Positions 45,801 through 55,329 are shown, counted from the first letter of the stretch. The stretch: 64,000 bases of DNA from Nostoc sp. HK-01 (GCA_003990705.1 AP018318.1:4405501-4469500), one strand, 5' to 3'. The notes: generated from the sequence alone by a model not told the origin. Numbers and translations are program-made.

Positions 45801-47613
45801 CATTGTTTTACCTGACCTGAGTATTCGCTGGTTAGTTAGCAAAGGTGTAGTTTTTCGGAATGCGGCTGGGGCAGCAGTGCGAATGTCTGGGATAGTGATA
45901 GATATTACTAAGCGTAAACAGGCAGAAGCCGAACTGCGGCAAAGTGAAGAGCGATTTCAAATTATTAGCCATGCAACTAACGATGTGATCTGGGATTGGG
46001 ATTTGCTCACTAATCAAGTTTGGTGGAATCAAGGTGTACAAACACTGTTTGGTTATTCATTGTCTCAATTGAATGCTGATTTAAGCTGGTGGTACGAACG
46101 CATACATCCAGAAGATCAAAAAAGAATCGAGACTGATATGTGGGATGCGATGAATCGCGGTCAACAATTCTGGTCGAATGAATACCGCTTTCGTTGTTAT
46201 GACAATTCCTATGCCGACATTTTAGATCGGGCTTATATCATCTATGACCAGACAGGCAGCCCTGTACGGATAATTGGTGCAATGATGGACATCACAGAAC
46301 GCAAGCGGGTACAGGCGCAACTACAATGGCAAAACTTGCGATCGCAATTATTTGCTGATATCACCTTAAAAATTCGTCAATCTCTACAAATTGACGAAAT
46401 TTTGCAAACCAGCGTCACGGAGGTACAAAAATTACTCCATACAGACCGCGTGTTAATTTTACAACTGCGCTCAAATGGTAAAGTTATCATCCTGAAGGAA
46501 GCTGTAGTTTCTGGTTTAGCAACAGCAGCAGACCTGGAAATAATTAACCAGACAACTTTTGATCCAATGTGTCTGGCAAAATATGCTCAGGGAACGATTA
46601 AGGTTATTAGTAACGTCGACCAAGAGCAAGCCAACATCTCAATAGCTTATCTCCAATTACTGCAACAATGGGGGGTCAAAGCCAAGCTCTCTGTGCCAAT
46701 TTTTCTGCAAAATCAGATCTGGGGCTTGCTGGTAGCCCATCAGTGCGTCCATCCCCGTCAGTGGAATAACTGGGAAATTGAACTTTTACAACAACTCGCA
46801 GATCAAATCGGTATTGCATTAGCCCAAAGCCAAATTTTAGAAACAGAAACTCGTCAACGCCAAGAACTGATCCGTTCTAACGAAGAACTGCAACAATTTG
46901 CCTTTATCGCCTCTCACGATTTACAAGAACCACTACGGAAAATTAAAACCTTTAGTGAACGGCTGATTAGTATCTTTGGCGACGCTTTACCCGCACCTGC
47001 ATCCGATTATCTAGAGCGAATGCAGAATGCCGTTTTGAGAATGCAGACTTTAATCGAAGATTTATTAACACTCTCACGGGTGACAACCAGAGCGCAACCT
47101 TCTATATCTGTGAATTTAGCGCAAATTACCCAAGAGGTATTGTCTGATTTAGAAGTGTTAATCCAGCAAACAGGCGCGACCATAGAAGTTAGAGATTTAC
47201 CCACAATTCCTGCTGATCCTCTACAAATGCGCCAATTAATGCAAAATCTGATTGGCAACGCCTTAAAATTTCATCGTCCACAAATGCCACCCATTGTTAA
47301 AATCTATAGTCAATATTTCCACAATCAATCAGATCAAGTTGTGGGCTGGGAACTTTGTCAAATTATCATTGAAGATAATGGGATTGGATTTGAACAAAAA
47401 TATAGCGATCGCATCTTTCAGATTTTTCAAAGGTTACATGGTCGTCGAGAATACGAAGGTACAGGCATTGGTTTAACTATCTGCCGCAAAATTGTCGAAC
47501 GGCATTTTGGCAAAATCACTGCTGAAAGTAAACCAGGACAAGGGACAAAATTTTTTGTAACTTTGCCGATGAATTCCCCTACAGAATTTTTATTCCTAGA
47601 GAGGGATTACTAA
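45793..47613 (+). pseudogene. 3' part of the IS-split sensor kinase gene (PAS-GAF-HisKA-HATPase)
   Basis: It starts with the second copy of the target duplication and encodes the end of the interrupted PAS (IVLPDLSIRWLVSKGVVFRN) and a second PAS (FQIISHATNDVIWDWDLLTN). A phytochrome-like GAF follows (VTEVQKLLHTDRVLILQLRS, LSVPIFLQNQIWGLLVAHQC). The position of the bilin Cys-His found in cyanobacteriochromes reads ISIAYLQLL, so the pigment attachment is absent. A Cph1-like kinase ends the gene (FAFIASHDLQEPLRKIKTF, EDNGIGF, GTGIGLTICRKI). The frame is open back into the IS to 45661 with a TTG there, so a fusion product or an internal start at about ATG 45883 is possible. Confidence 0.9.
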
Positions 47614-47832
47614 AACTACTCAAAATAAGGTTTATTGGACAAATACAACCTTTAATTACCAGCAAATGACAAAAAAAGCCACAAAATTAAACTCTTGAAA
47701 GCTAGACATAAAAGCTATTTTACTGCTGAATTCTGCCGTATATCCCCAGCTAAATTCAAAATTGCGAATATGAGTTTTTTTTCCAACTTTAATTCATACT
47801 AATAACTAGATTGTAGAAGGAGAAATTACAGA

Positions 47833-48330
47833 GTGAAGGGTCGGCAACCAACCGTGACTATCTTAATGGCTGATGATGATGATGATGACAGTATGTTAAT
47901 CCGTGAGGCGATTATCATTAGTAAATTGCCAATTGATTTACATGCAGTGAGTAATGGTGAAGAATTGATGGATTATCTCTGTCATCGTGGTCAATACGCT
48001 GATACCAGTCTGGCACCACGCCCAGGCTTAATTTTACTAGACTTAAATATGCCCAAAAAAAATGGTATTGAGGTACTTAAAGAAATCAAAACTGACCCCG
48101 AACTCCGACCGATTCCTATTATCGTCCTCACGACATCCACGGCAGAAGAAAATATTGATCACACTTACAGCTTGGGTGCTAATTCTTACATAGTCAAACC
48201 GATGACATTTTCTGCCTTAGTCGAACTTATGAAAACATTAGGGAAATACTGGTTTGAAACTGTGGAATTACCACTAGCAGTAGCTGGAGGAAAAAATGAA
48301 CAAAAACCCAATCAGAGTTCTGCTAATTGA
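47833..48330 (+). CDS. Rcp1-like single-domain response regulator
   Basis: The 165-residue protein is one receiver domain with an acidic pocket in LMADDDDDDSMLIREAI, the phospho-Asp in LILLDLNMPKKNGIEVL, a Thr in VLTTSTAEENI and the Lys in NSYIVKPMTF. The form matches Rcp1-type regulators that pair with phytochrome-like kinases, and it directly follows the split phytochrome-like kinase gene. The GTG at 47833 has AGAAGGAGA about 10 nt upstream; an internal ATG at 47866 would remove the first 11 residues. It overlaps the next gene by 35 bp. Confidence 0.9.
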   Translation: MKGRQPTVTILMADDDDDDSMLIREAIIISKLPIDLHAVSNGEELMDYLCHRGQYADTSLAPRPGLILLDLNMPKKNGIEVLKEIKTDPELRPIPIIVLTTSTAEENIDHTYSLGANSYIVKPMTFSALVELMKTLGKYWFETVELPLAVAGGKNEQKPNQSSAN

Positions 48331-50188
48331 TGATGACGAAGATGATTATATTTTGACTCGTGATTGGTTCGGTGAATTTCAAGCAGATGGCTGTGAGTTG
48401 TCATGGGTGGATAATTATGCAGATGCAAAGCAAGCGATCGCTGCAAATCAACATGATATATATCTTGTAGACTATCGTTTAGGCATCCACAATGGACTGG
48501 AACTTTTACGCGAAGCCGTTGTCAATGGTTGTGCTGCACCAATAATTTTGCTCACAGGTCAAGGTGATAGAGAAATTGACATTGAAGCGATGAAAGCCGG
48601 CGCAGCCGATTATTTAGAAAAAAGCCAATTAACAGCACCTTTATTAGAACGTTCCCTTCGTTACGCCATCGAACGCAAACAAACAGAACAAAAAATCCGC
48701 GAACAAGCCGCATTACTAGATGTCGCTACCGATGCAATTTTTGTCCGCGATTTAGATGACCAAATTTTATTTTGGAACAAAGCCGCAGAAACTTTATATG
48801 AGTGGCGCAAAGACCAAGTAATTGGTAAAAAAACATCATCACTATGGCAAGAAAAAACCTTAGCTCGCTTGCAAGAAGCATTACGGTTTTTGATGAAAAA
48901 CGGCTCTTGGCAAGGAGAATTACACCAAACAACAACATCCAATAAAAAAATTATTGTCGAAAGTCGTTGGACATTAGTGCGCGATTTTGCACATCAACCC
49001 CAAGCAATTTTAGTAGTAAATACTGATATTACTCAAAAACAACAACTAGAAGCACAATTTTTGAGGGCGCAAAGATTAGAAAGTATTGGCACACTAGCCA
49101 GTGGTATCGCCCATGACCTCAATAATGTCTTAGCGCCAATTTTAATGACCGCCCAACTTTTAGAATCACAGTTACAAGATGAGCGTTCTCGTAGACTGAT
49201 ACCAATATTAACGGCTAACGCTAAACGTGGGGCAAATTTAGTCAAGCAAGTACTGTCTTTTACGCGCGGTATTGAGGGAGAACGCACACTTTTGCAGTTC
49301 AAGCACTTAATTCTCGAAATTCAGCAAATTGTCAAAGAAACCTTTCCCAAAACCATAGAAATTACAACTCGACTACCGCAAAACCTCTGGGTGATATCTG
49401 GTGATGCAACTCAACTACATCAAGTGCTGATGAATTTGTGCGTTAATGCCCGTGATGCCATGCCTAATGGCGGAATGTTGAAAATTACTGCCGAAAACCT
49501 TCTGGTTGATGAAAATTATGCCAATATGCACATTGATGCTAAAGTTGGCCCTTATATTGTTATTTCTGTGATTGACACAGGTCTGGGTATTTCTACAGAA
49601 ATATTAGATCGCATTTTTGAGCCATTTTTTACGACTAAAGAACTTGGTAAAGGTACGGGACTAGGACTTTCTACAGTCCTGGGAATTGTTAAAAACCACG
49701 CTGGTTTTATCAGTGTCTACAGTGAAGAAGGGCAAGGTAGTCAATTTAAAATATATTTACCCGCACAGCAAGTCACAGAAACCCTGGAAGAACTAGAACC
49801 TGTATTTCCTGGCGGTAACGGAGAACTAATTTTGATTGTCGATGATGAACCTGCTATTCGGGATATTACCAAAACATCTCTCGAAAGCTACAACTACAAA
49901 GCCATCACAGCCAGCGACGGCATTGAGGCCATTGCTTTGTACGCCGAACATCGAGATGAAATTTCTCTAGTATTAACAGATATGGTCATGCCATCTATGG
50001 ATGGTCTTACTACTATCCGCACATTGCAAAAAATTAACCCAGATGTCAAAATTATTGCCATTAGTGGGCTGGCTTCTAGTGATAAGGTGAATGCCGCTTA
50101 TGATATTGGGATTAAAGCTTTTTTGTCTAAACCTTACACAGCTAATCAGTTGTTAGAAGCAATTAGCTTGATTAAAAATCATAACTAA
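48296..50188 (+). CDS. Hybrid histidine kinase: REC-PAS-HisKA-HATPase-REC
   Basis: The 630-residue protein begins with a receiver (VLLIDDDEDDYILTRDWFGE, phospho-Asp in IYLVDYRLGIHNG) covering 1-125. A PAS domain follows, then HisKA with GIAHDLNNVLAPILMTAQLL (His near 270). The ATPase boxes are NARDAMPNGG, DTGLGIS and GTGLGLS. The C-terminal receiver has LVLTDMVMPSMDG. The kinase half is strongly similar to the gene at 41503, implying duplication. GGAGG lies 5 nt before ATG, within the preceding gene, so translation is coupled to the Rcp1-like regulator. With a receiver at each end it is built for a multistep phosphorelay. Confidence 0.93.
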   Translation: MNKNPIRVLLIDDDEDDYILTRDWFGEFQADGCELSWVDNYADAKQAIAANQHDIYLVDYRLGIHNGLELLREAVVNGCAAPIILLTGQGDREIDIEAMKAGAADYLEKSQLTAPLLERSLRYAIERKQTEQKIREQAALLDVATDAIFVRDLDDQILFWNKAAETLYEWRKDQVIGKKTSSLWQEKTLARLQEALRFLMKNGSWQGELHQTTTSNKKIIVESRWTLVRDFAHQPQAILVVNTDITQKQQLEAQFLRAQRLESIGTLASGIAHDLNNVLAPILMTAQLLESQLQDERSRRLIPILTANAKRGANLVKQVLSFTRGIEGERTLLQFKHLILEIQQIVKETFPKTIEITTRLPQNLWVISGDATQLHQVLMNLCVNARDAMPNGGMLKITAENLLVDENYANMHIDAKVGPYIVISVIDTGLGISTEILDRIFEPFFTTKELGKGTGLGLSTVLGIVKNHAGFISVYSEEGQGSQFKIYLPAQQVTETLEELEPVFPGGNGELILIVDDEPAIRDITKTSLESYNYKAITASDGIEAIALYAEHRDEISLVLTDMVMPSMDGLTTIRTLQKINPDVKIIAISGLASSDKVNAAYDIGIKAFLSKPYTANQLLEAISLIKNHN

Positions 50189-50212
50189 GAGTCAATAGTC
50201 AATAGTCATTTG
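50189..50212. repeat. STRR heptamers after the signalling cluster
   Basis: AGTCAATAGTCAATAGTCAT, about three heptamers, lies between convergent genes. Confidence 0.6.
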
Positions 50213-50220
50213 TTCGTTGA

Positions 50221-50757
50221 TTAATCTCCAATTAACTCCACTGCATCTCGTCCATCCAAATCTTGTAAATAAACTTTGACCACTTCTTCTTTAGCTGTGG
50301 GTAATTGCTTACCAACAAAGTCTGCTTGAATTGGCAGTTCTCGATGACCCCGGTCTACCAACACCGCTAAACGAATGATTTCTGGTCTACCATACTCAGT
50401 CACAGCGTTTAAAGCTGCGCGAATTGTTCTCCCTTTGAAAATTACATCATCAACTAGGACAACGGTTTTTCCGGTCAGGTCAAAAGGGATATCGGTTTTG
50501 GCAGGAGTCCGCAAGCCAATTTTGTCAAGGTCATCTCGATAAAAAGTAATATCTAATGCTCCTACAGGCACGGTGACACCTTCTAGTATCTCAATTTGAC
50601 GTGCCAATGATTCTGCTATGGGTACTCCTCTAGTATAAATACCCATAAGTACCAGTTGCGATAAATCACGCGTTCGTTCGACAATTTGCGAGGCTAGGCG
50701 GGTTAAGGTACGCCGCAAGTCTTCTGATGAGAGAATTTCAACTACTTTTGCACACAT
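50221..50757 (-). CDS. pyrR: Bifunctional pyr operon regulator / uracil phosphoribosyltransferase PyrR
   Basis: The 178-residue protein carries the PRPP-binding loop [18 protein letters not shown] and the flanking [18 protein letters not shown] typical of PyrR. In Gram-positive bacteria PyrR binds pyr mRNA; in cyanobacteria the RNA-binding role is uncertain and the transferase activity is weaker evidence-based. No pyr genes are adjacent. It is downstream of cbiB on the same strand with an 81-bp gap that carries STRR units. Confidence 0.9.
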   Translation of the reverse strand: MCAKVVEILSSEDLRRTLTRLASQIVERTRDLSQLVLMGIYTRGVPIAESLARQIEILEGVTVPVGALDITFYRDDLDKIGLRTPAKTDIPFDLTGKTVVLVDDVIFKGRTIRAALNAVTEYGRPEIIRLAVLVDRGHRELPIQADFVGKQLPTAKEEVVKVYLQDLDGRDAVELIGD

Positions 50758-50763
50758 AAGGTA

Positions 50764-50829
50764 TGGTCAAAGGTCAATAGTCAATAGTCAAAGGTCAACT
50801 TGAACTATAGACTATTGACCATTGACTTA
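50764..50829. repeat. STRR inverted array between pyrR and cbiB
   Basis: AGGTCAATAGTCAATAGTCA on the left faces ACTATTGACCATTGACT on the right, able to form a stem between the two genes. Confidence 0.6.
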
Positions 50830-50838
50830 TTATTTCTA

Positions 50839-51798
50839 TCATGACCTGTTTGGGAGACAGAATAATATAGCGATCGCTATTCCTAACCACAATAAAAAAC
50901 TATAGCGAGTTAATTGCAATGCCTGATGAATTGTTGTCGGTGTAATGGGGTAAATGGCATCTCCTAGGAATGGTTTTTCTTTAGCTACACCCCGATACCA
51001 ATTTATCCCTCCCATCTGCACACCCAAAATCGCTGCATAAGCACACTCACTCCAACCAGAGTTGGGACTGGGGTCTGAAATAGCATCTCTGCGACATATC
51101 CGCCACACAAACAATGGTTTACCAGATAACAATGCCAAGGTAATTACAGTTAAGCGACAAGGTAGCCAAGTTAAATAATCTTCTAACCGCGCACAAAACC
51201 AACCTAAATAAGTGTATGGTGCTTCCTTATAACCCACCATTGAATCTAAAGTGCTGCTGGCTTTATATGCCAAAGCTAGAGGAACTGCACCTAAGTTTGG
51301 TATACAAGCACCAACAATGGCATAAAAAAGCGGAGCCATCACTGCATCTGTAGCATTTTCGGTGACAGTTTCTAAAACAGCACGCAAAATTTCTGCTTCT
51401 GACAAATTTTGCGTATCTCGACCAACATAATTACTTAAAGTCTGACGCGCTACTGATAAATTGCCGGCAATTAAGGGTTGTAAAACATCGGTTGCGGCTG
51501 TTCGCAAACTTCGTAACGCAAAACAGCTGGCGAGGATAATACTTTCTATAACTATTGCCAATATTGGATGTAACCATCCGGCAATTTGAACTGTTAACCA
51601 ACCTATACAGCCACTACCAATGATTAAAATTATTCCCAGCCAAATTCCGGCAATTCTTTGTGTTATGGAATTTTGACATATCCGCAACCAAAATTTTGTG
51701 AGGCGAGAAATTATCCATCCCATCACTTGTACTGGATGAGGCCAACCCCAAGGATCACCTATTAAGAAATCTAAAATTGCGGCGATGATTAATGTCAT
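50839..51798 (-). CDS. cbiB: Adenosylcobinamide-phosphate synthase CbiB/CobD
   Basis: The 319-residue protein has about five hydrophobic segments and the CbiB motifs DFLIGDPWGWPHPVQVMG at the start, VETVTENATDAVMAPLFYA and YRGVAKEKPFLGD near the end. It joins aminopropanol phosphate to adenosylcobyric acid at the membrane in cobalamin synthesis. It is downstream of the Rrf2 regulator with a 67-bp gap on the same strand. The SUMT/chelatase genes at 26747-28245 serve an earlier part of the same route. Confidence 0.92.
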   Translation of the reverse strand: MTLIIAAILDFLIGDPWGWPHPVQVMGWIISRLTKFWLRICQNSITQRIAGIWLGIILIIGSGCIGWLTVQIAGWLHPILAIVIESIILASCFALRSLRTAATDVLQPLIAGNLSVARQTLSNYVGRDTQNLSEAEILRAVLETVTENATDAVMAPLFYAIVGACIPNLGAVPLALAYKASSTLDSMVGYKEAPYTYLGWFCARLEDYLTWLPCRLTVITLALLSGKPLFVWRICRRDAISDPSPNSGWSECAYAAILGVQMGGINWYRGVAKEKPFLGDAIYPITPTTIHQALQLTRYSFLLWLGIAIAILFCLPNRS

Positions 51799-51865
51799 AC
51801 AATTTTGGATTTTGGATTTTAGATTTTGGATTGGATAAGGGTTGATTGGTGAGTTTGATCATTGA

Positions 51866-52309
51866 CTAAACCACAAAACTCGCTTCTTCTCCTAACGATG
51901 CTTGCCAACTGCGGGCATCGTAATAGAGATCTGCCAGTGTAATACTGTATAAAGCTTCTTTAAGTTTTTGATTGAGTCTTTGCCAGAGAGTGTATGTTAC
52001 CCAATCTTCAGCCTGGATTGGTGTTGGGTGGCGGTCGGGAATATGGGTAATGGTTTCACCGACGGCTTCTAATATTTGTCCAATGGAGATTTCTCTTGGT
52101 TCTCTTGCTAGTTGATAGCCGCCAATGCTACCACGCACTGATTTAACTAACCCCGAACGACGCATTTCTATGAGCAATTTTTCTAAGTAAGGTGCAGGAA
52201 TATCTTGGCGTTGAGCGATCGCTCTGACAGATACAGGCCCGTAATCTGGCTGTAAGCTTAAATCTAGCAATGCCTTGACACTGTAATGTCCTTTGGTAGT
52301 TAGTTTCAT
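51866..52309 (-). CDS. Rrf2-family transcriptional regulator without cysteines
   Basis: The 147-residue protein starts MKLTTKGHYSVKALLDLSLQ and keeps the Rrf2 winged helix (VSVRAIAQRQDIPAPYLEKL, then GGYQLAREPREISIG). No cysteine occurs anywhere in the protein, so it cannot bind an Fe-S cluster through the IscR three-cysteine motif. It is therefore a cluster-free or differently sensing member of the family. It is divergently arranged with the cyAbrB gene across a 655-bp spacer. Confidence 0.9.
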   Translation of the reverse strand: MKLTTKGHYSVKALLDLSLQPDYGPVSVRAIAQRQDIPAPYLEKLLIEMRRSGLVKSVRGSIGGYQLAREPREISIGQILEAVGETITHIPDRHPTPIQAEDWVTYTLWQRLNQKLKEALYSITLADLYYDARSWQASLGEEASFVV

Positions 52310-52964
52310 TATTTTTTAGTCAAGAGTCCATAGTCAAAAGTCTATAGTTCATCAATAAATAGTCCAAAACCTAGATTTTTGCATCTCCAGTGCGTAATCG
52401 AAACTGCATATTCTCGAAGTAGAGAGTTAAAAATCCGTAGTTCTTAATCTCCATATTCATCGGGCTAATTTGAGATTTGAGATTTGGGATTTGGGATTGC
52501 ATCTTCGGTACAAGACCCGTCGCCAGGAGACTTAACAAGTTTAAGAATGTCAATTTTAAATACCCAAGTTACATACACTTGTAGATACAGTCAATCTAAA
52601 ATTGCAAATCTCAAATCCAAAATGGTTTGGCTGTTGACTAATGACTAAAGATCAGGGTTGCTTATCATTTTATGTTCCCAGAAGCAAGCTGACTGAGTAG
52701 ATAAACTTTTATGCGTTAGTTTAAAAAACTTAAACAAGTATAGTTTAGCAGTTTTCATTCACTATATATAGTGATCGGCATTGTTGATATCTAAACTATA
52801 GATTGTCTTGACATTATTGATAATTGTGCAACAATTCTGGCTAGGATTGTAATATACTTGGCTTGGTTGATATAAAAACTAAAAGATTTTGTTTCTATCA
52901 ACTCAACCTCAGCTAAAATAAAATCGATTCAACTACTTCAACCATTCATTTTCCATCTAAGTTG
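52310..52964. other. Divergent spacer between the Rrf2 and cyAbrB genes
   Basis: This spacer contains STRR fragments (52318-52350), dispersed TTTGAGATTTG-type strings and the 16-bp palindrome at 52759-52774. No coding frame with an RBS was found. Confidence 0.45.
52759..52774. promoter_or_regulatory. 16-bp perfect palindrome TCACTATATATAGTGA
   Basis: This symmetric AT-centred site lies 190 bp upstream of the cyAbrB start. Its form suits a dimeric regulator's operator, for instance an Rrf2 or AbrB type. The binding protein is unknown. Confidence 0.4.
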
Positions 52965-53378
52965 ATGCCTAAACAGAAAAAAATTGAACCTCTGGTCGGG
53001 GAAGAACTGCTCAAAAAAGTCAAAGAGCTAGAGAACCTTAGCAAAGAAGAAAAAGCCAAGCAGTGCGGCTACTATACCGTGACCAAAAATGGTATAGAGC
53101 GCGTCAATATGATGAAATTTTTAAATGCCCTCATTGATGCTGAAGGCATTCAGTTAGACAGTGCGCCCAATGCAAATGGACGTGGTGGGCGCAGTGCCAG
53201 CTATCGTATTAGCGTACAATCCAACGGTAACTTACTGATTGGTTCAGCTTATACAAAACAGATGAATCTCAAACCTGGTGATGAGTTTCTGATCACTTTA
53301 GGGAAGAAGCATATTCGCCTGCGTCAAGTAGATCCAGAAGACAAAGAAGGTATTGAGGAAATAGAAGCCTCAGCATAG
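52965..53378 (+). CDS. AbrB-like transcriptional regulator (cyAbrB family)
   Basis: The 137-residue protein has the cyanobacterial layout. The N-terminal part carries KKVKELENLSKEEKAKQCGY and YTVTKNGIERVNMMKFLNAL. The C-terminal AbrB DNA-binding fold has YRISVQSNGNLLIGSAYTKQ, LKPGDEFLITLGKKHIRLRQ. These proteins are global regulators of nitrogen/carbon genes and in Anabaena affect growth and heterocyst development. Whether it is cyAbrB1 or cyAbrB2 was not decided. The ATG at 52965 follows an in-frame TTG at 52962; no clear RBS is present. The AbrB fold is C-terminal, as usual in cyanobacteria. Confidence 0.9.
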   Translation: MPKQKKIEPLVGEELLKKVKELENLSKEEKAKQCGYYTVTKNGIERVNMMKFLNALIDAEGIQLDSAPNANGRGGRSASYRISVQSNGNLLIGSAYTKQMNLKPGDEFLITLGKKHIRLRQVDPEDKEGIEEIEASA

Positions 53379-53382
53379 TAAA

Positions 53383-53497
53383 TAGTCTAAAGTCAAGAGT
53401 CAAGAGTCAAGAGTCAAAAGTTGCAGTCGAAATAATGACTATTGACTATTGACCATTGACCAATAACTATTGACCATTGACCGTTGACTTTTGACTA
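53383..53497. repeat. Large STRR inverted array between convergent genes
   Basis: Repeats of AGTCAAG/AGTCAAA on the left (about 53388-53420) face GACTATTGACTATTGACCAT and related heptamers on the right (53435-53497). It is the longest STRR array here and probably serves as a transcription stop between cyAbrB and the ClC gene. Confidence 0.7.
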
Positions 53498-55329
53498 AAA
53501 ATATATTGCTGGAGTGTTTTGCGGGTGAAGGCCAAATTGCATGTTAAGGCAATTTGCTCTTTTTCTAATAAACCTAGAATTCGTTCATGGTTGTCTCTAG
53601 CTACCACAGGTAACTGATGCAAACCACGTAAAGCCATGCGATCTAAAGCTTCAGATAAAGGTTCATCCCGCCAAGCATAAAGAATTTCAGTGGTGCAGAT
53701 ATCCATGATAGTTTGATTGGATAATTCACTCAAAATTTCTGTTGCAGAATTTTGGTAATTTTTCCAGCGGGCAAGAGAGCGATTAATATCTTCTAAAGAA
53801 ATAATCCCGACTAATTGCTCGGCTTCATTAATTACTAAAGCACTGCGTGTGCGATCGCGGGTCATTTCCATCGCAGCTTCTAACAATCCTAAAGTTGCAG
53901 GCAATTTTTTGGGGCAGGAAAGCACAGCATCTTCTACCAAAATTTCCTGCACAATTTCTGCTTGCTCATCTTTCAAATCAGCCAAACCAAATTGTTGAAG
54001 TTTCGAGTTAGAGTTGATATTTGGTTTAATTTGATCAATTAACCACACACTTAAACCCACCGCTGCCATTAAAGGTAAAACAATGCGGTAATCACGAGTT
54101 AGTTCAAACAGCATTAAAATCGCCGTTAATGGCGCTCGCACACTAGCCGCCAGTACAGCAGCCATCCCCACCATTGCATAGGCTGGTGGTGCAGCCATAT
54201 ATGCGTCAATTCCCGGAGCGATGAGACACAAAATTTTGGCATAAGCCGAGCCAAAAGAAGCACCCAAAAACATCGCTGGGGCAAATAAACCGCCCACAAA
54301 ACCACTCCCCGCACTAATAGCCGTCATAAATAACTTGACTACCAGCAAGGACAGCAATAGATTGAGGGAAAACTCCACATCCTGAAGCATGGCTTGGACA
54401 GTACCATAACCGATACCTAAAATCTGCGGGAATTGCAAAGCTACCAGCCCTAAAATTACACCACCAATAATTGGATGAATTGACTTGGGAATACTTTTGA
54501 AAAACCCAAAGCCAGGAACCGAGCCAGCAAAGCAAGCTTTAGCTAACCGAATTAATTCTGTATAACTCAGAGAAATCAGACTGGCTCCCAAACCCAAGCC
54601 GAGATATAAAGGCAATTCTAGCGGGCTACGGACTTGGTATACAGGTAAAGCAAAGGCTGGTTGCGCTCCCAAGCCAATTTGGGCAATTAATGCAGCCACA
54701 ACGGCGGCTAGTAGGACTACACTCACCGCTGAAGTGGCAAAAGATGTTGCCCCCATAACTACTTCTAAAGCAAAAAATACCCCAGCGATCGGTGCATTAA
54801 ATCCAGCAGCTAATCCGGCAGCTGCACCAGCACTTAAAAGTAATCGTTGGCGCTCTTGAGAGACTTGGAGAATAAGCGACAACAACATGCCAAAGTTAGC
54901 GCCAATTTCCACACTCGGCCCCTCCGGCCCCAAAGAAGCGCCACTTCCCAAAGAAACAGATGCAGCAATCATCTTGGTGACAGGCCGTAAAGGTCGCTTG
55001 ATTGCTGTTCCTTGGGAGGCTGCAATTAAAGATGACAAACTAGGGCCAAAATCTTGAGTGCGCCAGCGCATTAACCCGACAATTAATCCGCCCATAATGG
55101 GAACACAGGCTAAAGTCCAGCCTCCCCAAGCACCAATCACACTCATCAGATCTTCTAGCATCAGATGGTGAATTAGCTCAATTAAATAGTGAAAAGTCAC
55201 TACACCCATGCCAGTACCACCACCAATCAGTATGGCTAAAAACAGCACTACTGTTTCCGGTGTGGGTTGAAAACGGTTAATTAGATGTGTTAAGCGGTTA
55301 GAAGGTTTAGGAAATGCAGGTTGTTCCAT
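53467..55329 (-). CDS. ClC-family chloride channel/exchanger with CBS domains
   Basis: From MEQPAFPKPSNRL at 55329 the protein has 620 residues. The membrane part has about ten segments with ClC motifs: SLGSGASLGPEGPSVEIG with the gating Glu (about 136), GFNAPIAGVFFALEVVMG with the internal proton Glu (about 189), and GSGFVGGLFAPAMFLGASFG. Both glutamates are kept, so it is probably an H+/Cl- exchanger. Two CBS domains follow in the C-terminus (about 460-600). The start at 55329 is chosen because AAGGAAGG lies just before it; an upstream in-frame ATG at 55365 has no RBS. Confidence 0.9.
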   Translation of the reverse strand: MEQPAFPKPSNRLTHLINRFQPTPETVVLFLAILIGGGTGMGVVTFHYLIELIHHLMLEDLMSVIGAWGGWTLACVPIMGGLIVGLMRWRTQDFGPSLSSLIAASQGTAIKRPLRPVTKMIAASVSLGSGASLGPEGPSVEIGANFGMLLSLILQVSQERQRLLLSAGAAAGLAAGFNAPIAGVFFALEVVMGATSFATSAVSVVLLAAVVAALIAQIGLGAQPAFALPVYQVRSPLELPLYLGLGLGASLISLSYTELIRLAKACFAGSVPGFGFFKSIPKSIHPIIGGVILGLVALQFPQILGIGYGTVQAMLQDVEFSLNLLLSLLVVKLFMTAISAGSGFVGGLFAPAMFLGASFGSAYAKILCLIAPGIDAYMAAPPAYAMVGMAAVLAASVRAPLTAILMLFELTRDYRIVLPLMAAVGLSVWLIDQIKPNINSNSKLQQFGLADLKDEQAEIVQEILVEDAVLSCPKKLPATLGLLEAAMEMTRDRTRSALVINEAEQLVGIISLEDINRSLARWKNYQNSATEILSELSNQTIMDICTTEILYAWRDEPLSEALDRMALRGLHQLPVVARDNHERILGLLEKEQIALTCNLAFTRKTLQQYIFSQKSTVNGQ

